A stretch of DNA of 64,000 nucleotides, taken from assembly GCF_024166365.1 (NCBI RefSeq), contig NC_064842.1, positions 13,983,001-14,047,000 on the forward strand. The letters are read 5' to 3'. This document shows positions 9,901-21,900 of this stretch, piece by piece. The notes beneath the pieces were generated by a model, which worked only from the letters and a program-made list of their open reading frames with translations, searched no databases and was not told the origin of the DNA. This DNA comes from Elephas maximus indicus. Its lineage: Eukaryota; Chordata; Mammalia; Proboscidea; Elephantidae. The stretch's first letter is position 1. Every line of letters starts with the position of its first letter. Made by a program: the position numbers and the translations under genes.

Positions 9901-12900
9901 TTTGGACTATTTTTATAGATATTATTTTGTTTCTTATAGCCATCGTACACATTTGAATCAGATTGTTATGGATTAGACTAGAATTGAGCATAATAAAAGG
10001 ATTGTTTTGTGAAAATCAGTGGTTGAGAAGAACATAAATGAGAAAATTGAGTGAACTTTAAAGAATTATTCCCAGTTGCTTTCTGAAACTTAAAAAGTTA
10101 TTTAATCCCACTGCCATCGAGTCAGTTCTGACTCGTAGCGACGCCATAGGACAGAGTAGAACTGCACCGTAGAGTTTCCAAGGAGAGCCTGGCGGATTCC
10201 AACTGCCCACCTCTTGGTTAACAGCTGTAGCACTTAACCACTATGCCACCAGAATTTCCAAAAGTTACTTAGTTGTTATAAAACTAATAATTCCTTATCT
10301 TGATCCTCAGATAATTACCTTGTCTGATTTAGAATGTGATTATATTAATGCCAGATCATGTTGCTCGAAATTAAACAAGGTAAGACTTTCTGCTCATTTT
10401 CTCGTACCGAAGTCAGCTCTGCATTGTAAAGATTAGTACAGCTACCCAGTATATATATATCTATGTGATTTTAGAGTGCATGTTGTCTCTTAGTCATTGG
10501 AATGTTGGTAAAGCTACTGTGTTTTACAGTGAAATCGTACTAGGATTTCTTTACATACTAGGATTCATGACTTGGAAATTTTGTTTCTTTACCCTGCCTT
10601 GTCCCCTTGACACCATTACTCAGGCCAGGCACAGGTTCATTATGAGGGTAATTGTTTTGCCTTCTGTGTCCAGACCCCCTCCATGCTCATGGAGAAAAAG
10701 GCTCAGCCAGCCTCTTGTTGAATGAAAGCAGACCTCTGTGCGGCTCGCTGAGGAAGGGAATTAATTGGCCAATGTGTTTTAAGGCAGTTTTATCTTTAGT
10801 GTAGTCAGAACTTTATATTGACATGTAAACTCTGAACTGCAGTGATTGTCTAGATTCATGGAAACTAGTTGGTCCTGATTCACTTTATGAGATGAGCAGA
10901 TGAAAGCTTTCTGGATGAAAGTTCATATAAAAATATGGTTTTTTAACTTGACCTAAAAACAGTGTCCCTGTGTCTTTTCACATCTTCAGTCTACTTAAGT
11001 TTCTCTGGCCAGTGAAAGAAATGAAGTTACACTTGGAAAGTGAAAATTTCTAGTAAACTATATTTTTCCTCATCTTTAGAAGAATGATAGAGTTTTGTTT
11101 TTGTTTTTTTTAAATAGGCAGATCGTCTGTATTGCTGTATGTTTCTTGATTACTCAGTATTTTAGGTACTTTGTGGGTTTTCTTTTATCAAACTAAAAAT
11201 CTAAATACAAAGAAAGCATTACCTACATTCTTTTATTGAGAAAGTTACTCCTTGGATTTGAAGCTAACTAGTTTTTTTAACATTACTTTTTATGAAAGTT
11301 ATCTTTGCACACAGCTAAAATCAAAGGTACTACAAACCTTGTAGGGTCCCTTCCTGACCCTTTGAATTCCGAATGTAAGCACCCCTTCCCTAAACGCCCT
11401 ATCTCCTATCTTTTCTTTTTTGGCTAAATTTATATTCAGTGTTTACATCATTATGATGTAGTATTATAATAGCAAATGTTTTATTGCTAAGCTTCATAGT
11501 AGGCAGTGATCGTATTTCTCTTTTTTTTTTGATAGCTTTCTTTCCTAGTGTTGATGATTGCCATGTTTCTTTATTTTCTTAGTTTCCTATTTACCTGTTT
11601 CTAAGTCTTTTCTTCAAATACATTTGTAAAGCTCTTCAGTTACTCTTTAGTACGTGGTCAAACATAAAATAATCCATCAGTTCACTTTTTCCCTGGGCGA
11701 CATTTCTCCTAGAGACTTCTACCCTCTTGCTTTGTGCTCTGTACGGTCTGCTCTCAGGGCTTGTGTCACGGCTTTGGTCCTGGGACTCTTGTTCTGGGTC
11801 TCCTGATTCTTGGATCTCATATTTTCCTTTTTTTCTTGGCTTACTACCTCATTTTGCTGAAGTAACTTCTTGAGCTAGGGTACTTGGGAATTAAATTTTG
11901 AGGCCTTGCATGTCTAAAGATGTCTTACCCTTACCCTCGATTGGTAGTTCGTTGGAGTACAGAATTCTGGGTTGGAAGGATTTTTCTTTCAGAATTTCAA
12001 AGACATTGCTCAGCTGTCTTCTGACTTCGGTGTATTCAAGCTGGGAAGCCTGATGCCATTTTGATTTCTTACCCTTTTTGTATATATATTTTTTGTCTGC
12101 TCTATGAAAGCGTCAGAATCTTTTCTTTATCCTTGGAATTTTACAGTGGTATACCTTTGTGTACTTTTATTTAGGCCTTTTTCATTTACTGTTTGGGACA
12201 TCTGATACACTTTTTCAATCTGGGAAATTTGTGTTCTTTTTTTTTTTTGTTTTGATAAAAGAATTCTGTTTTCTCTCCTCCCTTTCAACAACTCAACATT
12301 AGCTAAATAATTGATCTGCTGGATTGACCTGCCAATTCTTTTTTCTTATTTTCATTCGTTTGGTTTTATTTTCTATCGTGATTGTTTTAAGATTTTTTTC
12401 AGCTTTATCTTCTGTATGTTCTAGTAAATATATCATTTATGCTGTACCTTAAATTCCTCAGGACTTTTGCTCGCTTGGTCCGTGTTTGAGTCTCTTCTTT
12501 CTTAGCTCTCTGAGTTTTTTTGACTTTTTGCTGCTTACTGCATTATCTCTATTTCCCCTAAGTTCCTTTCTTTTTCCCCCTCTTTTCTTTCATGTTGGAT
12601 GGAGGCTTTCCTCAAGTGTCTGATGCATGGCTGTCTATTCATACATAAGGGTGAAGCACTAAAATGCTTATTGGAAGCTCTGTGTGGGTGGGTTGGGCCT
12701 ATTGACGGACTTCATTTTACCAAGACTTTTGTTGGGGTACCTGAAATGGTAGGGTTTTTTGGTAGATGTTTTCTCTTGGACCATTAGATTACTCCAGCAA
12801 AGAATCCTCTAAGCCTCACCTGGGAGATACAAACCTAGTGCTCTCATTCTAGGAACAAGTTAGGGGAAGGGTGCATAATTAAGGAGAGAAGAGATTGAAA

Positions 12901-15900
12901 ACAGGATTTGGTTAAAAGTCAGTAAACTAAGCCTAGTAAAGTTAGATATTGCTCCCTGAAACTTCTGTTTCAAGTGTGTGTCTGTGTAAAACAGTAAGAA
13001 ATGAAAAGCTTGAAAGCTGCTGTGGGGCTCTGACAGCCTGGGGAGTAACGCAGTAACATTGCTGTTGGCGCGGACTGACATTTATTGAGTGCCTGTAGTG
13101 CTTAAATATGTTATTTCCTCTAAAACTGTAACTTCATGCGTTAGGTATTACTATTATCTCCACATTTTAGATGAGAAAACTGTGGCTTAGAGAGAATAGG
13201 TAACTCTTACCAAGACTGGAGAGTTAATAAAATCATAGCATGGATTTCATTCCAGGTTTGGTAGCTTGCACGTACCACTTATAAGCATTGTGCCCAATTC
13301 GTTACGCTTTTTAAAATGCGTATTACAATTGATTACAAATTAGGTTTAAGGCCCAGAAAAGTCTTTACTTCTTTGTTTACAAAAAAAGTATATCTAAATG
13401 CAAGAGCCCTGGGGTCAGTCTGCCTGGGTTTACAGTATATTGCTTTGCCAGCTGCTAAGTAGCTGTGTGACCGGGGACAAGTTACTTAACCTCTCTGAGT
13501 TCATTTCCTCATATTTGAAAGTGGGGAGTGCCAGTTTCTGGTTCAATGAAGATAAGCTGTTAGCTTCCATTAAAAGAAAAATCTGCACCCCTACTCCTCA
13601 CTTACTATCTCATTCTCCGGCATTTCACATTTACGACAGTAGTAAAAAAAATCTACTATTGGGCTGTTTTGTTCATTAAGGACGTGTGTGCCGTAACCAA
13701 TGCTGAGACAGTGCACAGGCTCAGCAATAGCGTATCCCAGGCAGAGGACAGGTTGGCACAGCCCTTCTGGGCAGAGAGAGCCCTGTGGGGGGTGGGGGGG
13801 GTGGGGCAGGCCTCCACTATTTCCGTGTGGCTGACTGGGGAATAGAGCACGGCAAGATTATGTCCAGGAGGCACTCACGCCTCGTGTACCACCAGGCCCG
13901 GGCTGACAAAGGTGAGGGCCCCACCTGCGCTCAAGGCTGCCTTCTTCCAGCTGGGGGTGGCACTGCCCTTGCCGGCCTCCATGTCCCTCTCAGAATGCTT
14001 GCTTGTCCTGCTTGTCTGGGGCGAAGCTGCGTTGTGCAGTTTGGGTGACTGGCTGAAGGTGTGTAGGACACTGTGGGGTGTTGAGGCAGGGCCCCAGGAC
14101 AGCTGATTGGGGGCCTGTAGCTGGGCCTTGTCGGTCCAGTTGTGGGCCTTTCCCTAGCGGAATGCCGCCTTATACTGGGGCCTAATGATCTGCTTGATTG
14201 TGGGGTGTGGCGACGTGCTGGGCTCTGCCTTTTAACTTCATTTTTGTGTAACACCGATTTTCACGTGTAACGACCTGGTCTTTGGAACCTAACCATGTCG
14301 ATAAGTGAGGAGTGGGTGTACTTGTTAGGAGAACCCTGCCACAATAGTTGTCGATGGGTGAGGACAGAAAATTACACAGTAAACCAGGGGAGCATAGATA
14401 AGAGCATGGGGTGCTACAAAGTCAGTGGGTTAGGATTCTGGCATCCTGGTTCATTATCATATTTGGTCAACTTTGTGCTATCACTGTAAGCTTAAAGCCC
14501 TCCCCCAGCCCCATTTTTCTTTTCTGAGTGTGAAATGATTTTCCTCTTAAGGGTTCTAGAGATTGGAAGAGGTTTAAGGTTGATACTCTGACTTGAAGGG
14601 CAGCAGATATGTGGATATCCGCCAACCTAGATTAGAAAAAGAGGAGAAAGTAAATAATACCGTCATTTTTTTTTTTTTTTTTTTTGGTTTCACTAGTTGT
14701 CATTCAAAACCTACTTAGTAACTCTTGGGATAAAATGTAATTGACATTTAAGTGCTTTATTTTCAAGCTGTGCCTTGATGTATTTGCACGGGGTAACAGT
14801 ATGCAAATCTGGGCCATCTGACTCTAAAGATAACCTTGAAATAGTAGCTTGTAAGGGCTCTTTATATCCACTGTTTTAGCTTCAGATAATGTACAGTCAG
14901 GAAGGACACAGCAGGAGAGCTGTAACGTTCTGTTCTTCTCTTGCAGTGGGTGATTCCAGAATTGGTCGGCCATACCGTGGTCACTGTCTTAATGCTCATC
15001 TCATTGCACTGGTTCATCTTTCTTCTTAACTTGCCTGTTGCCACTTGGAATATCTATCGGTGAGTATAGTTGTTTATCTAGGAGTCCCGCTGCCACGGTG
15101 GTTAAATGCTCGGCCGCTAACCGAAAGGTTGGCAGTCTGACCCCACCAGCAGCTCTGCGGGAGAAAGATGTGGCAGTTAGCTCCCATAAAGATTGCAGCT
15201 TATGGGGCAGCCCTGTGGAGCAGTTCTGTTCTGCCCTACAGGGTCACTATGAGTTGGAATCAACTCAATGGCAGCGGGTTATAGTTGTTTATTATTTTAT
15301 GTCGGGGCAGGTTTGTGTGTCTTTTTTTTTAAACAACCCTTTCCACTAACATAAGTGCCAGTAGTAAAGTAAATGATTAAATCAGCATATACATTTGTTC
15401 ACTTTGGTGTATAGGCCAAGTGGCAGTTTGCATGGCACAGTCTTATAGTAAAAACATGAATTTGCATTTGTAAATTTAAAAAACATGTAATGTTTACTTG
15501 CAATGTTGAAAACTCAGGAAATGCTTTTTCATTCAGTTTTGAATATCTTTTTCTTTTAAGGATAGTCAAAAGCCTGAGAATGTGATATAAGGCCCTTATT
15601 ATCTGTATGCAGTGTTTTAGCTACAGTGTGCTTGGGTCGCTCCAAAGCACATGATATTTAAAAGCCTGAAAATTAGGTAATTATCAAATTTTGACTTAAC
15701 AAACTTAGGAAGTTTATTCAAATGTAGCTCAGTGGAAACGCTAATTGGAAATAGTTGCATAGTTGGGTTGTTACACATAGCATGTTTTCTTGTAAAGAGC
15801 TGTGGGGTAGCTGTCTGACAAAGCCGGAATTACCTCTTATGGTAGTGGTTTACTGCTTTACTAAATTTTTAGGTTTTATTTTAATTTTTTTTGTATCTAG

Positions 15901-18900
15901 ATTTTTTGGGGGGTAAAATCATTCATTGGCTGATTTTTTTTTTGCTCTTTTAATATACAATTTTTTAAAAAAAAAGATTGTTTTTGTTGTTGTTGTTGAG
16001 GCTATACATAGCAGAACATATACCAGTTCAACAACTTCTACGATCATTGACTGATTTTTAAATGTGATTTTTAAAAGTACAGTTAGACTGAAAAAACCAA
16101 CCAAACCTGTAGATGCTGACTCATAACGACCCCCTAGTACAGAGTAGAACTGCCCCATAGGGTTTCCAAGGAGCAGCTGGCGGATTTGAATGGCCAACCT
16201 TTTGGTTAGCAGCCAAGCTCTTAACCAATCTGCCACCAGGGCTCCCGCAGTTAGACTAAAAGGGCATAGAGAAGAATGAAGGAAGGGTGGAGAGGATAGG
16301 AGGCACACGAAGAGATCCTGAAAGTCGGAATGAGGAAGGAGGGATGGGAGAGGAGGAGGCGCACGAAGAGATCCTATGAGGAAGTGAGTGGATCTGGAGG
16401 AATGTTTTTATAAAGATCATGAAACCGAGCATCAACTAGGGAAAATTTTTTTAATTTCTTCTACGTGATAAAGAATGAGAATTCCAGAACACTAAATTGT
16501 GCTCATGTGGAACCTGTACATGGCTCAAGAGGCAGTGGTTTGAATAGAATGAGGGGATACTGTGTGGATTCAAATTGGAAAAGGTGTGCAGCAGGGTTGT
16601 ACTTTTTCACTTACTCAATCTGTATGCTCAACAAATAATCCATGAAGCTGGATTATATGAAGAAAACTGTGGCATCAGGATTAGAGGAAGACTCATTATT
16701 AACAACCTGTGAAATGTAGATGACACAACCTTGCTTGCCAAAAATAAAGAAAAGTTGAAGCACTTATTGATGAAGATCAAAACTACAGCTTTCAATATGG
16801 ATTACACCTGAACAGGAAGAAAAGAAAAATCCTCACAAATAGACTGATAAACAACATCATGATGAGTGGAGAAAAAAATTAAAGTTGTTAACACTTTCAT
16901 TCTACCTGGGTTAATAATGTCCATGGAATCAGCAGTCAAGAAATGAAATGACATTATCGCATTGGGCAAATCTGCTGCAAAAGACCTCTTCAGGGTTCTA
17001 AAAAGCAAAAATATCACTTTGATGACACAGGTGCAGCTAACCCAAGGAGTGGTCTTTTCAGTTTCCTCGTATGTATGCGAAAGCTGGACAATGAAGAAGG
17101 AAGACAGAATTGATGCATTTGAATTGTCCCTGGGTGGTGCAAACGGTCATGCGTTGAGGTGCCTCAGAAGAAGGGCCTGGCAGTCTGCTTCCGAAAGGTC
17201 ACAGCCTTGAAAACCTTATGGAACTCGGCTCTGGTCTACACCCTTGGGGTCGCCTCTGCAGCAGTGGCTTTTTGGTTTAGTGGGTGTGAAGCAGTATGTC
17301 ATTGTGGCTTCAATTTGTATTTCCCTGATGACCAGTGATGTTAAGCATGTGCTTACTAGCCATTTATGTGTCGCCTTTATATGTTTTTGAGCAGCTAATA
17401 TGAAATAAATTATGCTTTGGGAAGCTTTTTCTGAAAGCATTGCATAGTATTGAATGGATGGAGAAGAGCCAGGAGGTGGGGAAACCAGTTAGGAGACTGG
17501 GGTGAGGTAATACCGTGTTGAAACAGGGTTGCGATGGTGGGAATGAAAAAGAGACAGCTATTTAAGTGATGATAGGAAGAAAGAATGGACGAGAGTTTGA
17601 TGAATTGGCTATGAAGGATGAGAGAAATCAGAAGTTCTGAAGAGGAAGTTTTTATGGGCCACCAAGACAACGGGAGGGGGGGTCACTCCTGTCAGATACC
17701 CCAGGAGTCAGAGAGCAGTAAGCCTCTGTGAGACTGTTTGAAATGAGATGTCACCTGGATATTCAAATGGAAATACTCTCGATTCAGCTATAAATGAGCA
17801 ACTAAGATTTAGATGAAAAGTTAAGTTTTGTGACTTGTGGAACTCAGGCAATTGCGTTTCACAGAAGTGATAATTGAGAAACCAAGTGTATGGCGGGGCG
17901 GGGGAGGCGCGGTGCCAGGATTGGACTAGAAACTTGGGAATGAGAGTCTGAGAGCAGGCAGAGGGCCAGGTTAGAACTTGTCTGCTGCACAGTCGGCAGG
18001 ACCTGTCACGCAAATGGCACAGGATGGGGATTGACGCCCACACACTTAAACTCATCCGTCCTCTTGGAGGAAGCCAGCTTCCATATTGGTAAAAGCAATT
18101 GTTTTGGGAAGGAGAAGACTGTCAAGTGTCTCCTGTACCACAATGATACTGAGTAGATGGGTGAGAATGTTATGTTTTCTGAAGAGCACAAAAGACTCCA
18201 TAGTATGTTCAAAATACTGTCTTTAAGATTGTTAAAAAAAAGTTTGAGTCTGTTCTGAGTTGGTAGGAAACTGAGTTGAATAGGTCTGGATTTGCAGTTA
18301 GGCTCATATTTGCAGTGCCCATGAGTCTCTGCATTGATTTCGAACCTCATTCTATTCCTGCAGTTGTGGTCATACCTCCACGACTATAAAATCTCCTATT
18401 TCTTAGGTGCTCTAATTACTTGATAATATTTTGCACTTAATCTGTATTTTTCTAAGAGCTGCATAAAGTAAGACTTTGCTCTCTGAGTGTCTTCTTACCT
18501 GAGGTGGAGTTTTACCGCTGTAGCATCTACTCTAGCTACCTCCTGTTCTGCCTTCTCTGAGTTGCTATTTATAACCATGCAGATTAAGACATTATCCGCT
18601 GATCAGCAGGAGCACCAGACAGGACAGTTCTGTTTGAACAGACAATCTCTCCTTTTTTATTTTTGTCTGTGAGATGGGAATAATGATGTGTGACACTGCC
18701 CTCCTTGTAAGGATGTTGTGAAGGTGAAGGAGAGAAATCACATTAATATAGAACTTTTTTTAGGTAAAAAAGTTTCTAGAAACTTGATAAAGTTGGTTCG
18801 GTTTTGGAGGCTCCTTTCGCGTGTATCCAATGGAAAGGGGCTATAGGTATGAACTGTTAAGTAGTTTTCCTGCAGAGGATAGGAAAAAGCAACTTAATGC

Positions 18901-21900
18901 ATAAAATATCCTTCTCGAGAGCGCTGTTCTGTTTGTTTGAGAGAGCAGAAAATTATGCCGAAAATTAACAGTATTGTATCTTCCAAAAGAAAACTAAGTG
19001 GAGGCCCGTGACATCACCACATTGCTGTCCGTAATTGGTCTGGATTTAAGACTGCTATGATTGCTTTGGAAACCCTGCTGGCATAGTAGTTAAGTGTTAT
19101 GGCTGCTAACCAAATGGTCGGCAGTTCGAATCCACCAGGTGCTCCTTGGAAACCCTATGGGGCAGTTCTACTCTGTCTTATAGGGCCGTTATGAGTCAGA
19201 ATTGACTCGACAGCAATGGGTTTTTTGGTTTATGATTGCTTTGGAAACCCTGGTGGCATAGTGGTTAAGTGCTGTGGCTGCTAACCAAACAGTGAGCAGT
19301 TCAAATCCACCAGGTACTCCTTGGAAACTCTTATGGGGCAGTTCTACTCTGTCCTGTAGGGTCGCTATGAGTCAGAATCGACTAGACAGCAACGGGTTTG
19401 GTTTTTTTTGGTGTGATTGCTTTATTTCTCAAGGTTATCATTGTTTGTTTATTTCTGAATATTTATGGTGATTTGATTTTCATTCTGTTTGTATCCTTTA
19501 ATTTCCCAGGTTCATTATGGTGCCAAGTGGTAACATGGGAGTGTTTGATCCAACAGAAATACACAATCGAGGGCAGCTGAAGTCACACATGAAAGAAGCC
19601 ATGATCAAGCTTGGTTTTCACTTGCTCTGCTTCTTCATGTATCTTTATAGGTGAGTTTAAAGTCCTCATGGCGTTTTCCTGGATGCTGTGTATGCTTTTG
19701 ATGGATGACTGTACTGTACTATAGGATTATATTAGTGTACTGTAGGATTTTGTCTTGGTGGTGCAGTGGTTAAGAGTTCGGCTGCTAACCAAAAGGTCAG
19801 CAGTTCAAACCCACCAGCTGCTGTTTGCAAACCCTATGGGGCAGTTCTACTCTGTCCTGTAGGGTCACTGTGATTGGAATCGACTCGATGGCAATGGGTC
19901 TGGTATAGGATTTTGCACTGACTTTGCAGGGCTTTGGGGGATTATGTGAATTTCTTGTGGCTGTGTAGATTTTTCATGTGTGTCATTGAATCTACATTCT
20001 GTCTGACCTACAGTAGAGTTACTCAGCAGTATTTTTGTTATTTCTTAGCTGTCGAGGCTGTCAACGTTCTTAAGACTGTCTTTGCTATTCCTTTCCTGCT
20101 CTAGTATCCAGCTGTGAGGTTTCACTGCCTGTTATAAGCATTAGTATGTGTTCCCCAAAGATCTTCCCACTCAGGGCCTCCAGGGTATCGGACCGCTGGC
20201 CAATGCTCTCCACAACTTACAGCCAAGTTGGGCTGGTCTTTCTTGGCAGTAGGAAGTTTGGGGATGATCCCAGTTCCCCAGCATGCTGAGTGGTCTACCG
20301 AAACCTGTTGTTGTCGAGTCAGTTCCGCCTCGCAACGATCCTGTATCGTGTCAGGCTTCAGTTCTAATAGACGGAAAGTAAAGGTTACTTTGAGGGATTG
20401 GTTCTCCGGCACAGGAAGCCGTATGCAGTCCGGTTTGAGACTTAAATTTACTCCTTTATGTTTTAGAGATGAATGTGCCACCTTTTCCCTTACCCATCTT
20501 TGACCCATAGAGTAGAGCAAAGAAGGAAAAAAAAATTGTCACGTGTAGGTGATTTGATAAGGAGCCCTAGTGGCTCAGTGGTTAAGCGCTCAGCTGCTAA
20601 CCAAGAGGTCAGTGGTTCGAACCCACCAGCTGCTCTGTGGGAGAAAGATAGGGCAGCCTTATTCGATAAAGATTACAGCCTTGGGAACTCGGGGGGCAGT
20701 TCTGCTCTGTCCTTTGTGGTCACCGTGAATCAGAATCGACTCAGTGGCAAAGGGTTTGGTTTGGGTTAGGGTGGTTTAAGCCTTTAAAAGGCTAGATGCC
20801 AGGCTTAACCTTTGTATCAGAGCTTAAATAAATCATTTCTGTTTTCTCCCCTAGGTAAATTTTCTCCCCCTCCCCCGCCCCAGGCCTAAGGACTATTAGG
20901 AAAAGTTTGTATTGGACTAAACTTCTACTACTCAGAAGATCCCTAGTGATTAGAAACTGTCTAGAGATAGCAGTTTTAAAAAACTACTGTTTTGTCTGAA
21001 ATAGCTTAGAAGTCAGAGCTGTTTTACCCTGCCTGACAAAGCAGGCTTTCGGAAATCCTTTCACTGTACTCATTCCACCCACAGCATAGATTTCAATCTA
21101 GTAGATTGGAATTAGCGTTTTGATGGTTTCCTTTTCATCATTCATCTTACTTGCTTTTCTGTTTTTTAAAAGCTAGGACAGAAAAAGCACATTGGTATCA
21201 GTTTCTGGTTCTCACACCCTACCTCAGGGCTGATGTGCTTGCTGTTTAATACAAGTATTAAAGAAAAAGAATAAAGAGCAAAAAACTTAATATTAAGAAT
21301 GTGATAACACACTTATTCTCATTTTTATTATTTTTTTTTAGGTCTTAAACTGTGTAAATGTCTTTTTACCATCCTATATGTTCCCTTATGCTTGCCTCTT
21401 TCTGAAGACAAAAAGCAAGCTGCGTGAGCGCAGCTCCAGGTTATCTTCTTCATTCCCCCATCCCTCTAGGTTCTCCTTTCCTGGAGAGTAAACTAGGGCG
21501 GCACTCCCTGGGTCCTGATGACGTGAATTGTCTTGGGGTGTGCTGAGGGCACATCTGATGGAGTCACACTTTGGGGAGTAAATGTAGGATTGGGGAGCAG
21601 TGTCTTGTTTGGTAAACCTGAAGTCTTAGAGTTTAAAAATGCACCAGAGTTTCTTAGCTGTCAGTTGTTGAATTTAAAGCAGTGGGGAAGATGGGCTGAA
21701 GACTGGGTATTGGAGAAGTCAGGGAGCAGTTTGAGGGCAAGTTTAAGGTGTGGTTCTTTACAACTGAATCAAAGGGACGCAACTCCTGTGACTGGCGTGC
21801 CTGAGTGGCTGCATCCGTCATTTCTCCTTCCCTTTCCTGGGTCTTCCTTCCCCCTTTCCTTCTTGGCTTGTCATTGACAGCCACAATGCCAGTACCCTAC

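Larger units (their letters stand above)
6952..10310 (+). other. CNIH4: CNIH4 intron 1
   Basis: A 3,359-bp intron with GT...CAG ends. Holds the rest of the CpG island, the 30-bp minisatellite, a MIR-like stretch near 8185, degraded LINE remnants near 9400-9980 and an inverted AfroSINE just before exon 2. The parts 7800-8180 and 8335-9390 show nothing recognisable. Confidence 0.85.
10380..14946 (+). other. CNIH4: CNIH4 intron 2
   Basis: 4,567 bp, GTAAGA...TTGCAG. Holds LINE-like decay at about 11690-12560, two MIR pieces at 13070-13540 and a GC-rich unclassified block at about 13690-14300. A pure T run lies at about 14667-14686. The rest shows nothing recognisable. Confidence 0.85.
15060..19509 (+). 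other. CNIH4: CNIH4 intron 3
   Basis: 4,450 bp, GTGAGT...TCCCAG. Holds an AfroSINE right after exon 3, an inverted AfroSINE near 16100, an RTE ORF2 piece with a SINE in it, and two adjacent AfroSINEs just before exon 4. 15300-16080 and 17280-19050 show no repeat I can name. Confidence 0.85.

Noticed and set aside
13931-14254. 107-codon - strand frame in the GC-rich block of CNIH4 intron 2
   Set aside because: No recognisable domain, biased composition, and overlapping open frames on the other strand.
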